DNA of 15,479 nucleotides from an uncultured Oscillospiraceae bacterium (GCA_910585155.1 CAJUEC010000048.1:1-15479), one strand, 5' to 3'; positions 5,857-12,599 are shown, counted from the stretch's first letter. The notes: generated by a model not told the origin, from the sequence alone. Numbers and translations: made by a program.

Positions 5857-6365
5857 GGCGGCTGATCGGCGCCGCGCTGGTGACGGCAGGGTGCGCGGCC
5901 CTGGGCCTGGGCGGGGCGGCCCGCCTGGGCGGCAGGGTGCGGGACCTGGGGGAGCTGGCGGCGGGGCTGGACGTGCTCCGGCGGGAGCTGGGGTGGAGGC
6001 TGGCCCCGCTGCCCGAGGCGCTGGAGCTGGCCGCCCGCTGTGTCCGGGGGCCCGCCGCCGCCTTTTTCGCCCAGTGCGCCGGAGGGGCGGGGCGGCTGGA
6101 GGGCCGCGCGTTTCAGCAGGTGTGGCAGGAGGGGCTGGAGGACGGCGCCCTGCGGCTGAAGGAGGGGGACCGGGCGGCGCTGGCCCGGCTGGGCCCGGTG
6201 CTGGGCCGGTACGACAGCGACAGCCAGCTCCAGGCCCTGGACCGGACGGCGGCGGGGCTGCGGCGGCTCCAGGAGGAGGCGGAGGACGACCGCCGCCGGC
6301 TGGGCCGGGTGTACGCCGTGCTGGGGGTGACGGCGGGGCTGCTGGCGGCGATCACCCTGCTCTGA
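5853..6365 (+). CDS. spoIIIAB: Stage III sporulation protein SpoIIIAB
   Basis: SpoIIIAB is a GspF-like membrane component of the mother-cell channel and is thought to couple the ATPase to the complex. The 170-residue product matches the B. subtilis protein (171) in length and layout. It has a hydrophobic segment at residues 4-22, a charged helical middle with the RYDSDSQLQALDRT patch (119-132), a basic/acidic helix at 135-150, and a second membrane segment at 153-170 ending at the stop. GTG at 5853 overlaps the spoIIIAA stop as GTGA, implying translational coupling. There is no clear separate ribosome site. Assignment rests on position plus this layout. Confidence 0.9.
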   Translation: MRRLIGAALVTAGCAALGLGGAARLGGRVRDLGELAAGLDVLRRELGWRLAPLPEALELAARCVRGPAAAFFAQCAGGAGRLEGRAFQQVWQEGLEDGALRLKEGDRAALARLGPVLGRYDSDSQLQALDRTAAGLRRLQEEAEDDRRRLGRVYAVLGVTAGLLAAITLL

Positions 6366-6422
6366 GGCCGCCCGGCCTGGGGGCGGTGCCAGAGGGCGCT
6401 GACTGATTACATAGGAGGACGG

Positions 6423-6620
6423 ATGATGGACGTGGACCTGATTTTTAAAATTGCCGCCATCGGCATTCTGGTGTCGGTGCTCAACCAGGTGCTCACCCGG
6501 TCGGGGCGGGACGAGATGGCCACCATGACCACCCTGGTGGCCCTGGTGGTGGTGCTGATGATTGTGGTGCAGCAGATCAACGATCTGTTCACCCTGGTGA
6601 AGGACCTGTTCGGGCTGTGA
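6423..6620 (+). CDS. spoIIIAC: Stage III sporulation protein SpoIIIAC
   Basis: This 65-residue membrane protein has two transmembrane helices (about 7-23 and 35-54) joined by a short polar loop, RSGRDEMAT. That is the standard size and form of SpoIIIAC, which with SpoIIIAD forms the membrane part of the channel. The ATG follows AGGAGG (6413-6418) with a 4-base gap; the next codon is also ATG (6426) and would give better spacing. It is 57 bases after spoIIIAB, the first gap in the operon, and overlaps the spoIIIAD GTG by 4 bases. Confidence 0.93.
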   Translation: MMDVDLIFKIAAIGILVSVLNQVLTRSGRDEMATMTTLVALVVVLMIVVQQINDLFTLVKDLFGL

Positions 6621-7003
6621 GCGGCGTGGTCAAGGTGGCGGCGGCGGCGGTGGCGGCGGCGCTGTGCGCCGTGGTGGTGCGCCGCCAGTCGCCGGAGATC
6701 GCCCTGGTGCTGGGGGCTGGGGCCTGCGCCCTGCTGGTGCTGTACTGCTCCGGGGCGCTGCGGGCGGTGATGGAGCTGGCGGACAAGCTGGCCCAGGCCG
6801 GGGGCCTGTCCCCCCAGGTGGTGGAGCCGGTGATCAAGACGGCGGGCATCGCCATCGTCACCCGGCTGGCGGCGGACTTCTGCAAGGACGCCAAGGAGGG
6901 GGGGCTGGCCTCGGCGGTGGAGCTGGCGGGGACGGCCCTGTCCCTGGCCGCGGTGCTGCCACTGATGGGGGCGGTGCTGGACGTGCTGAGCGGGCTGCTG
7001 TAG
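6617..7003 (+). CDS. spoIIIAD: Stage III sporulation protein SpoIIIAD
   Basis: The 128-residue product is close to the family norm of about 130 residues. It is mostly hydrophobic, with segments near 4-21, 28-47, 72-88 and 100-120, and carries the family-like stretch VVEPVIKTAGIAIVTRLAAD (68-87) followed by FCKDAKEGGLASAVE. SpoIIIAD is an integral membrane part of the mother-cell channel. GTG at 6617 overlaps the spoIIIAC stop as GTGA. It ends 13 bases before spoIIIAE. Confidence 0.93.
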   Translation: MSGVVKVAAAAVAAALCAVVVRRQSPEIALVLGAGACALLVLYCSGALRAVMELADKLAQAGGLSPQVVEPVIKTAGIAIVTRLAADFCKDAKEGGLASAVELAGTALSLAAVLPLMGAVLDVLSGLL

Positions 7004-7016
7004 GGGAGGGGAGCGC

Positions 7017-8108
7017 ATGGGAAAAGGATGGGGCGCGGCGCTGGCGCTGCTGCTTCTGCCCGGGCTGCTCCTCCCCGCCTGGGCCCTCACCGGGCAGGAG
7101 GCGGTGGAGCGGCAGGAGCTGCTGCTGGAGGTGGACGAGCTCCAGCGCGCGGCGGAGGAGAACGGCGGCACGGCCCAGTACGGGATCAGCCTGGACGAGG
7201 GGCTGGAGGGCCTGCTGGACACGGGCACCCGGGAGCTGGGCGGCGCGGTGCGTACCGCGGCCCGGTCCGGGGCGCTGCTGCTGGTGATTGTGCTGTTCTG
7301 TGCCCTGGCGGACACGGTGGGCCGGGGCGAGGCCCGGGCGGCGGCCCTGGCGGGGACGCTGGCGGTGACAGCGGTGGCGGTGGCGGATGTGAACTCCCTG
7401 CTGGGGCTGGGCACAGGGGCCATTGCCCGGATGAGCTCTTTTGCCAACGTGCTGCTGCCCACGGTGGCGGCGGTGACGGCGGCCACAGGGGCGGTCACCG
7501 GGGCGGCGGCCCGGCAGCTGGCGGCGGCCCTGTTCTCCGACCTGCTCATCAGCCTTATCAACGGCCTGCTGGTGCCCCTTTTGTATGGATACATCGCCGC
7601 CTCGGTGGCCCAGGCGGCCCTGGGGAGGGAGGAGCTGAAGCGAATGGCGGATCTGCTGAAGTGGACGGTGACATCCCTGATTACAGTGGTGATGACCGCC
7701 TTTGTGGGCTACCTCACCGCCAGCGGCGTGGTGGCGGGGACGGCGGACGCGGCGGCGGTGAAGGCGGCCAAGCTGGCCATTTCCGGGGCCATCCCGGTGG
7801 TGGGGGGCATCCTGTCCGAGGCCGCGGAGACGGTGCTGGCCTCGGCGGGGGTGCTGCGGGGAACGGTGGGGGTGTTCGGTATGGTCACTCTGCTGGGCAT
7901 CTGCCTGCTGCCCCTGCTGCGCCTGGCGGTGCACTACCTGGCCTACAAGCTGGCGGCCGCCCTGGCCTCCGCCCTGGGGGGCGGCGCGGCCTGCGCCCTA
8001 GTGGACCGGCTCAGCTCCGCCTTTGGGCTGGTGCTGGGGATGACGGGGGCCTGCTGCCTGCTGCTGCTCATCACGCTGGTGTCCTGCGTGTCGGTGACGG
8101 CGGTATGA
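7017..8108 (+). CDS. spoIIIAE: Stage III sporulation protein SpoIIIAE
   Basis: SpoIIIAE is the large polytopic membrane protein of the SpoIIIA complex. The 363 residues are somewhat shorter than in B. subtilis (about 400). An N-terminal signal peptide is clear: MGKG, a hydrophobic core at 6-20, and a possible AWA cleavage site at 21-23. A soluble acidic section (25-75) precedes five or more hydrophobic segments, including the LLLVIVLFCALADTVG region near 82-97 and the C-terminal CCLLLLITLVSCVSVTAV. ATG 7017 follows GGGGAGGGGAG about 5 bases upstream. Its stop overlaps the spoIIIAF ATG as ATGA. Confidence 0.95.
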   Translation: MGKGWGAALALLLLPGLLLPAWALTGQEAVERQELLLEVDELQRAAEENGGTAQYGISLDEGLEGLLDTGTRELGGAVRTAARSGALLLVIVLFCALADTVGRGEARAAALAGTLAVTAVAVADVNSLLGLGTGAIARMSSFANVLLPTVAAVTAATGAVTGAAARQLAAALFSDLLISLINGLLVPLLYGYIAASVAQAALGREELKRMADLLKWTVTSLITVVMTAFVGYLTASGVVAGTADAAAVKAAKLAISGAIPVVGGILSEAAETVLASAGVLRGTVGVFGMVTLLGICLLPLLRLAVHYLAYKLAAALASALGGGAACALVDRLSSAFGLVLGMTGACCLLLLITLVSCVSVTAV

Positions 8109-8599
8109 TGGAGGCGGTGCGCCAATGGCTGCTGAGCGTGACCGCCGCGGCGCTGGTGCTGGCGTTGGTGGAGGCCCTGGCCCCGGAGGGGGGCGCCAAG
8201 CGGGTGTGCCGCCTGGCGGGCGGGCTGGCGCTGGTGCTGGCGGCGGCGGGCCCGGTGGCCGGACTGCTGGACGGCGGCGCGGCGGGCCAGGCGGTGCAGA
8301 GCTGGCGGGAGGAGGCAGGCCGGTATGAGCGGGAGCTGGAGGAGGGCAGGGATTTGTTTTACCTGACCATCATAGAGGAGGAAACCGCCGCATATATTGT
8401 GGACAAGACGAAGGAATTCGGCTTGGACTGCGAGGCGGAGGTGACCTACGGATATGACGAGGACGGCGTGCCCTGCCCTTGGGAGGTCACCGCCCGGGGC
8501 GCGTGGACGCAGGAGCAGCGGGAGCGGCTGGAGCGCCTGCTGGAGGAGGAGTTGGGCGTGCCCGCCCAGCGGCAGCACTACGAGGAGATACTGCCATGA
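8105..8599 (+). CDS. spoIIIAF: Stage III sporulation protein SpoIIIAF
   Basis: SpoIIIAF has two membrane helices near the N-terminus and a soluble ring-building-type domain facing the intermembrane space. The 164-residue product shows helices near 8-26 and 38-58, then a helical charged stretch (67-85) and an alpha/beta domain (86-164) with IIEEETAAYIVDKTKEFGLD. Of ATGATG at 8105/8108, the first ATG overlaps the spoIIIAE stop. No good ribosome site is seen, which implies coupling. It is shorter than the B. subtilis protein (about 206). Identification rests on position and topology. Confidence 0.9.
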   Translation: MMEAVRQWLLSVTAAALVLALVEALAPEGGAKRVCRLAGGLALVLAAAGPVAGLLDGGAAGQAVQSWREEAGRYERELEEGRDLFYLTIIEEETAAYIVDKTKEFGLDCEAEVTYGYDEDGVPCPWEVTARGAWTQEQRERLERLLEEELGVPAQRQHYEEILP

Positions 8600-9114
8600 A
8601 GGTTCAATGGAAGCCGGAACAGCTGTGGAAGCTGCTGGACAAGTACAAATACGTGCTGCTGGTGCTGGCGGTGGGGGTTTTGCTGCTGCTGTGGCCCGCC
8701 GGGAAGGAGGAGCCCGCCCAGAGCGGCGCCTCCGGCCAGGAGGAGCAGTTCGACCTGGCCGCGCTGGAGGAAAAGCTGTCCCAGACCCTCTCCCAGGTGG
8801 AGGGGGCTGGGCGGGTGACGGTGACCCTCACGGTGAAGAGCGGCATGGAGCAGGTGCTGGCCGCCGACCGAACCACCTCCGTAACCGAGCGGGGGAACAG
8901 CGTGGAGGAGCGCACGGTGGTGGTGAACAACGGCTCGGGCCAGGAGGCGGTGGTGCGGCTGGAGCGCTATCCGGTGTTCCAGGGGGCGCTGGTGGTGAGC
9001 CAGGGGGCGGACCGGGCGGAGGTGCGCCTGGTGCTCACCCAGGCGGTGTCGGCGCTCACCGGGCTGGGGGCGGACCGGATCACGGTCTGCAAGGGGAGCG
9101 GCGAGCCGCGGTGA
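8596..9114 (+). CDS. spoIIIAG: Stage III sporulation protein SpoIIIAG
   Basis: SpoIIIAG forms the large ring of the channel in the space between mother cell and forespore. The 172-residue product has a short cytosolic N-terminus (KPEQLWKLLDKYK), one membrane helix (about 18-34), an acidic Gly/Ser linker (36-50), and a ring-building domain. That domain begins with EEKLSQTLSQVEGAGRVTVT, includes TTSVTERGNSVEERTVVVNN, and closes with the basic/hydrophobic segment up to Arg172. It is shorter than the B. subtilis protein (about 229). Its ATG overlaps the spoIIIAF stop as ATGA. It is followed by the longest gap in the operon (127 bases). Confidence 0.94.
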   Translation: MKVQWKPEQLWKLLDKYKYVLLVLAVGVLLLLWPAGKEEPAQSGASGQEEQFDLAALEEKLSQTLSQVEGAGRVTVTLTVKSGMEQVLAADRTTSVTERGNSVEERTVVVNNGSGQEAVVRLERYPVFQGALVVSQGADRAEVRLVLTQAVSALTGLGADRITVCKGSGEPR

Positions 9115-9241
9115 TCGGGCGCCATGGACTGGCAAGGCGGCGTGATGACGCGGGGGGTGAGGCCCCAGGGAATCTGTATGGCCGAGGGATGCTCGGCTAT
9201 TGGTACAGCTTCTGAACATTGAATTTTGGGAGGACAGGATC
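9115..9241 (+). other. spoIIIAG-spoIIIAH spacer with small hairpin
   Basis: This is the only long gap in an otherwise overlapping operon. It contains a 6-pair hairpin, GCCGAG (9181-9186) and CTCGGC (9192-9197) with a 5-base loop, and an AT-richer stretch before the spoIIIAH ribosome site. There is no U-tract and no convincing promoter. It may tune SpoIIIAH expression relative to the other parts. Confidence 0.4.
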
Positions 9242-9856
9242 ATGAGTGTGTGGAAACGAAACGCGGTCGTGGTGGCCATCGTGCTCTTTGTGGGAGCGGC
9301 GGTATACCTCAACTGGTCTTACGGCAGAGAGACGGCGGCGAACAACGGGACAACGGACGGCGAGGGGGGCGGCAAGCTGCTGGGCCAGGCCGCCCTGGTA
9401 AACGGCAAGGACGACAAGCAGGGCGGCCAGGCCAGCGCCTCGCCCTCCGCCGGCCCCAGCGCCGACCCCAGTGCCGCGCCCAGCGGCGCCGGCACGTCCA
9501 CCGGCTATTTCGCCTCCGCCCGGCTCAACCGGCAGCAGGCCCGGGACAGTGCCCTCCAGCTGCTGCAGCAGGCGGCGGCGGACGCCGGCGCACAGCAGAG
9601 CGTCATCGACGAGGCCAACGCCTCCATTCAGGCCATGGCGTCCCTCACCATGTCGGAGGCCCAGGTGGAAAATCTGGTCACCGCCAAGGGCTACGGGGAC
9701 TGCGTGTGCTTCATCAACGACAACAGCGCCAGCGTGGTGGTGTCCTCCACGGAAAACGGGCTGAGCCAGAGCGACGTGACCAAGATCATGGAGATCGTCA
9801 AGGAGGAGACCGGCCTGGCGGCGGATAAGATCAAGGTGATTGAGACGGAACCGTAA
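9242..9856 (+). CDS. spoIIIAH: Stage III sporulation protein SpoIIIAH
   Basis: SpoIIIAH is the mother-cell partner of forespore SpoIIQ; its YscJ/FliF-like domain lines the channel across the septum. From ATG 9242 it is 204 residues, with a basic N-terminus (SVWKRN), one membrane helix (about 7-24), a long linker including Pro/Ser/Ala repeats (about 61-87, units like PSAGPSADPSAAPS), and the C-terminal domain (about 88-204) with SDVTKIMEIVKEETGLAADK. GGGAGG (9228-9233) sits 8 bases upstream. A longer in-frame extension from 9200 would place the ribosome site inside the gene and is rejected. Last gene of the operon; no U-rich terminator follows. Confidence 0.95.
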   Translation: MSVWKRNAVVVAIVLFVGAAVYLNWSYGRETAANNGTTDGEGGGKLLGQAALVNGKDDKQGGQASASPSAGPSADPSAAPSGAGTSTGYFASARLNRQQARDSALQLLQQAAADAGAQQSVIDEANASIQAMASLTMSEAQVENLVTAKGYGDCVCFINDNSASVVVSSTENGLSQSDVTKIMEIVKEETGLAADKIKVIETEP

Positions 9857-10165
9857 GAAGAAGCGCGGAGAAGCGGACAGCGAGGGCGCTTGGAGCGGAG
9901 CGAGGGCAAAAGCCCAAGGCCCACACAGTGGGACTGGGTTTTGCCTGAGTCGCAGCGAAAGCGCCCGAGCGTCCTGGACGCTTCGCAGCGTGACAACGTC
10001 GGGGCAAACTTCATATCTCTCGCTTCCGGCTTTGCCGAAAGCTCGTTCATTGCGTTGCCCCTCCTCTCCCCCACAAAGCCGAAGAACGGCTTTGCGGGGA
10101 CCCCGATAGAGCGCGGAGGCGCGGCCTCCAGCGGGGTGCCCCCCTGCCGGGGATGGCCTCCGGCG

Positions 10166-10197
10166 GCCTACTTTCTCTCGCGCAAGAGAAAGTAGGC
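10166..10197. repeat. 13-bp perfect hairpin, family member 1
   Basis: GCCTACTTTCTCT (10166-10178) and AGAGAAAGTAGGC (10185-10197) are perfectly complementary around CGCGCA. The arm is 10 of 12 identical, over the shared part, to the hairpin at 10438-10465, so the two belong to one repeat family. No U-tract follows. Confidence 0.75.
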
Positions 10198-10437
10198 AAA
10201 GAGTGCGCATATGGGCCTCGGCCCCTATGTACCCCAGGGGACCAATTTACGGGGCGTGAGTGGTGACCCTCCCGGCGCGAGGGTGCCGGGATGCGGGGGT
10301 CCCTATTAGGCTGCCGCCCGTGGTCAGGCTGGCCCCGTGGGTCGGGTCCGCACACCGCGCCTGAGGGATAGGTTTTTACGGCGGGGATGTATCCGGTTTG
10401 CGCCCCGGGGCGGATCTTCCGCTGAGGCGTGTCTTTG

Positions 10438-10465
10438 CCTGCTTTCTGCATGAGCAGAAAGCAGG
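10438..10465. repeat. 12-bp perfect hairpin, family member 2
   Basis: CCTGCTTTCTGC (10438-10449) and GCAGAAAGCAGG (10454-10465) pair perfectly around ATGA. Compared with CCTACTTTCTCT of the hairpin at 10166, both differences are matched by compensating changes in the opposite arm, so the pairing is conserved although the sequence differs. Confidence 0.75.
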
Positions 10466-10512
10466 GCCCGCGCAGTGGACAGAGAAGCACGCAGCCGTGC
10501 GGAAAATTGGGA

Positions 10513-10541
10513 TTGTAATTTTGGGGACAGGGTGATATAAT
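10513..10541 (+). promoter_or_regulatory. Sigma-A promoter for the asp23 gene
   Basis: TTGTAA (10513-10518) and a perfect TATAAT (10536-10541) are 17 bases apart, with TGA before the -10 giving an extended element. It is in an AT-rich island directly after the hairpin region. Predicted start is near 10548, about 27 bases before the ATG. It separates the housekeeping cluster from the spoIIIA operon. Confidence 0.8.
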
Positions 10542-10574
10542 AGCCTCAGCATTGGTAAAGGAGCGTGAGGCGCA

Positions 10575-10943
10575 ATGGCCGACGGCAAGGAATATATCTC
10601 CCATGAGGGCGAGCTGGGCAGCGTCAGTATTTCCGAGGAGGTGCTGGCCGTCATCGCCGCCGCCGCCGCGGTGGATGTGGAGGGCGTCAGCTGCCTGGGC
10701 AACGGAGTGGGCCGGGACCTGACCGACCCCGCCAGCCGCAAGGCGCTGACCCGGGGCGTCCGCCTGTGGGTGGAGGACGAGCGGGTGAGCGTGGAGCTGT
10801 CCGTCCTGGTGCGGTACGGCTATGTGGTCACCGACGTGGCCCGGTCGGTGCAGGACGCAGTGTTCAGCGCGGTGGAGAACACCAGCGGGCTGGAGGTGGC
10901 CCAGGTCAACGTGTCCGTGGTGGGCGTGACCTTCCAGAAGTAA
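10575..10943 (+). CDS. Asp23/Gls24 family envelope stress protein
   Basis: The 122-residue product fits the Asp23/Gls24 (DUF322) family: G.VSISEEVLAVIAAAAA (15-31), DVEGVSCLGNGVGRDL (34-49), RGVRLWVEDERVSVELSVLV and VRYGYVVTDVARSVQDAV near the centre, and VAQVNVSVVGVTF at the end. S. aureus Asp23 is tied to the membrane by AmaP and affects cell-wall stress; the relatives next to nusB (B. subtilis YqhY) influence acetyl-CoA carboxylase expression or activity, but the biochemical role is not settled. AAAGGAG lies about 10 bases before the ATG, with an intervening GAGG. It has its own promoter. accBC, its usual neighbours upstream in B. subtilis, are not here. Confidence 0.93.
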   Translation: MADGKEYISHEGELGSVSISEEVLAVIAAAAAVDVEGVSCLGNGVGRDLTDPASRKALTRGVRLWVEDERVSVELSVLVRYGYVVTDVARSVQDAVFSAVENTSGLEVAQVNVSVVGVTFQK

Positions 10944-10946
10944 GAG

Positions 10947-11005
10947 CCTGCATTCACAGACCAAGCAGACCCCGCAGCCGGTGGTTTGAGGCTGTGAATA
11001 CAGGT
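10947..11005 (+). repeat. Long-arm inverted repeat after the asp23 gene
   Basis: CCTGCATTCACAG (10947-10959) and CTGTGAATACAGG (10993-11005) are complementary at 12 of 13 positions around a 33-base interior. It starts 3 bases after the asp23 stop codon. There is no U-tract. It could slow 3'-exonuclease decay or be a repeat remnant. Confidence 0.55.
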
Positions 11006-11024
11006 TCCAAAATCGTGTTTTCAA

Positions 11025-11049
11025 GAGCCGGGCCGCAGGCCCGGCTCTG
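11025..11049 (+). repeat. Strong GC hairpin between the asp23 gene and nusB
   Basis: AGAGCCGGGCC (11025-11035) and GGCCCGGCTCT (11039-11049) form a perfect 11-pair stem with a GCA loop. It is followed by GCGCATG, not by U residues; T-runs come only about 20 and 40 bases later. It may attenuate read-through into nusB, but a classical terminator is not supported. Confidence 0.5.
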
Positions 11050-11085
11050 CGCATGTTCGGACGCCGCTTTTTTCAGAAAAGGGGT

Positions 11086-11113
11086 TTCTTTTTTTTTCGA
11101 TTTCGTGTATAAT
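11086..11113 (+). promoter_or_regulatory. Probable sigma-A promoter for nusB
   Basis: A perfect TATAAT (11108-11113) lies in an AT-rich tract. The best -35 is the poor TTTCTT (11086-11091) at 16 bases; the T-run upstream could help as an UP-like element. Predicted start is near 11120, giving a leader of about 75 bases with a 7-pair hairpin before the ribosome site. Confidence 0.55.
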
Positions 11114-11159
11114 ACGGCGTATATACAAAATGGGATTTTGTGCCCAGCAAGACAGGGGA

Positions 11160-11177
11160 CCGGCGGCCTTCCGCCGG
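11160..11177 (+). promoter_or_regulatory. Hairpin just upstream of the nusB ribosome site
   Basis: CCGGCGG (11160-11166) pairs with CCGCCGG (11171-11177) around CCTT. It ends 3 bases before AGGAGG (11181-11186), leaving the ribosome site open. It could stabilise the 5' end of the mRNA or position ribosomes; a regulatory role is speculative. Confidence 0.35.
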
Positions 11178-11193
11178 AAGAGGAGGAGTTCCC

Positions 11194-11649
11194 ATGAACA
11201 GAAGTACCGCCCGGGAGATCGCCGTCCATTTTGCTTTTGAGCTGGCCTTTTCCGCCGAACGGGCCGAAGAGCTCCTGGAGCGGGAGCTCACGCCCGAGTC
11301 CTTCGCCCAGCGGGCCTCGGACGAGCCCATGTACGCGGAATTCCCTCAGGGGGGGGAGCTGAGCTATATCACCAGGCTGGTGCGGGGGGTGGGCGGCCAC
11401 GGCGCGGAGCTGGACGGCTACATCGCCAAGTATGCCAAGGGCTGGAAATTCTCCCGGATTGACCGGGTGGCCTCGGCCATCATGCGGGTGACCATGTATG
11501 AGATCCTGTATATGCCGGAGATCCCCAACAAGGTGGCCATCAACGAGGCGGTGGAGATTGCCAAGCGGTATCTGGAGGACGATCTGGTGAAGTTTATCAA
11601 CGGCATTCTGGGCTCCTTTGTACGCGCCGAGCTGCCGGAGCAGGAGTGA
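11194..11649 (+). CDS. nusB: Transcription antitermination factor NusB
   Basis: NusB binds boxA RNA with NusE (ribosomal protein S10) and supports rRNA antitermination. The 151-residue all-helical product matches the family, with an N-terminal STAREIAVHFAFELAFSAE, the mid-protein FSRIDRVASAIMRVTMYEI, and the signature VAINEAVEIAKRYLEDDLVKFINGILG near the C-terminus (read in pieces). ATG 11194 follows AGGAGG with 7 bases between; an upstream GTG (11140) would bury that site and the 11160 hairpin in coding sequence and is rejected. Its stop region overlaps a GTG of the next gene, whose likelier ATG is 5 bases downstream of the stop. Confidence 0.95.
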   Translation: MNRSTAREIAVHFAFELAFSAERAEELLERELTPESFAQRASDEPMYAEFPQGGELSYITRLVRGVGGHGAELDGYIAKYAKGWKFSRIDRVASAIMRVTMYEILYMPEIPNKVAINEAVEIAKRYLEDDLVKFINGILGSFVRAELPEQE

Positions 11650-11654
11650 GGGGC

Positions 11655-12599
11655 ATGAGCGGACAGTGCCTGGGCTTTGACACCAGCAACTATACCACCT
11701 CCGCCGCCGTGTTCGGCGGCGAGACGGCGGAGAACCGGGGCAGGCTGCTCACCGTGCCCCAGGGGGCCCTGGGCCTTCGCCAGAGCGACGCGCTGTTTCA
11801 GCACGTGAAGCGGCTGCACCAGATGGTGGAGGAGCTGCGGGCCGCCGGGGCGCTGGGAGAGCTTTCCGCCGTGGGGGCCTCCACCCGGCCCCGGGAGGTG
11901 GAGGGGTCCTACATGCCCTGCTTCCTGGTGGGGGAGGGGGAGGGCCGGGCCCTGGCCGCAGCGCTGGGGGTCCCGTTTTACCCCTGCTCCCACCAGCAGG
12001 GCCACGTGGCCGCCGCGGCCTGGTCGGCGGGGCGGGAGGACCTGCTGGACAGGCCCCACCTGGCCTGGCACCTGTCCGGCGGCACCACGGAGCTGCTCCG
12101 GGTGGAGCCGGAGGGCCACACCGTCCGGGCGGAGATTGTGGGCGGCACCAGCGACATCGCCGCGGGCCAGCTCATTGACCGGGCCGGGGTGCTGCTGGGC
12201 CTGCCCTTCCCGGCGGGGAAGGCGCTGGACGAGCTGTATGGCCGGGCGGAGGCCCCCATGGAATACCCGGTGAAGCTGAACGGCCTGACCTTCTCCCTGT
12301 CCGGCATGGAGAACCAGGTGAAGGGGCTGCTGGCGGCGGGAAAAGCGCCCGCCGACATCGCCCGCTTCACCATCGACACCATCCGGGGCGTGCTGCTGCG
12401 GGCCACCCGGGAGGCCCGGCGCCGGTACCCCGGCCTGCCGCTGCTGTGCTCCGGCGGGGTGGCCTCCAACCGGCAGATCCGCGCCGCCATGGAGCGGGAG
12501 TGCGGCGCGGTGTTCGCCCTGCCCCAGTACGCCACGGACAACGCCCTTGGGGTGGCCATTCTGGCCCACCGGGCGCTGGAGCGGGGGGTGAAGGGGTGA
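11655..12599 (+). CDS. Divergent TsaD/Kae1-fold protein (peptidase M22-like)
   Basis: The 314-residue product follows the TsaD/Kae1 ASKHA layout: CLGFDTSNYTTSAA (5-18), a metal-site-like SHQQGH with His113 and His117, HLSGGTTEL (139-147), GGTSDIAAGQLIDRAG (163-178), LGLPFPAGKALDEL (181-194), FSLSGMENQV (213-222), SGGVASNRQIR (266-276) and ATDNA with Asp295. TsaD makes the t6A modification of tRNA, but several usual residues differ here: CDET reads NYTT, SGGHT reads SGGTT, and the DDAxGE stretch reads DIAAGQ. It is therefore more likely a paralog of unknown role than the canonical enzyme. ATG 11655 follows GGAG by 8 bases; GTG 11646 overlaps the nusB stop and is an alternative. It stands where B. 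subtilis has folD, and overlaps xseA by 4 bases. Confidence 0.85.
   Translation: MSGQCLGFDTSNYTTSAAVFGGETAENRGRLLTVPQGALGLRQSDALFQHVKRLHQMVEELRAAGALGELSAVGASTRPREVEGSYMPCFLVGEGEGRALAAALGVPFYPCSHQQGHVAAAAWSAGREDLLDRPHLAWHLSGGTTELLRVEPEGHTVRAEIVGGTSDIAAGQLIDRAGVLLGLPFPAGKALDELYGRAEAPMEYPVKLNGLTFSLSGMENQVKGLLAAGKAPADIARFTIDTIRGVLLRATREARRRYPGLPLLCSGGVASNRQIRAAMERECGAVFALPQYATDNALGVAILAHRALERGVKG

Larger units (their letters stand above)
9857..10510. repeat. Hairpin-rich non-coding region between spoIIIAH and the asp23 gene
   Basis: About 650 bases contain no frame with a ribosome site or recognisable protein but many inverted repeats. They are GCAAAA(G)CCCA/TGGGTTTTGC (9906-9944) enclosing CCCAC/GTGGG; AGCGTCC/GGACGCT (9968-9982); CTTCCGGC/GCCGAAAG (10023-10041, one mismatch); CCCCxCAAAGCCG/CGGCTTTGxGGGG (10069-10099, one mismatch); GGAGGC/GCCTCC (10115-10129); the 13-pair hairpin at 10166-10197; CATAxGGGCC/GGCCCxTATG (10208-10229); and the 12-pair hairpin at 10438-10465. 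No transposase, tRNA or known riboswitch is seen. It probably consists of one or more palindromic intergenic repeats. In B. subtilis accB-accC occupy this position. Confidence 0.65.

Noticed and set aside
9840..10195. Short plus-strand frames of 89 and 101 codons in the hairpin region
   Set aside because: They start without ribosome sites, run through several hairpins, and end inside the 13-pair repeat; no protein family is recognisable.
9197..10210. 337-codon minus-strand frame covering spoIIIAH antisense and the hairpin region
   Set aside because: No ribosome site, antisense to spoIIIAH, and its unique part translates inverted repeats. Such frames are common false calls over palindromic repeats.
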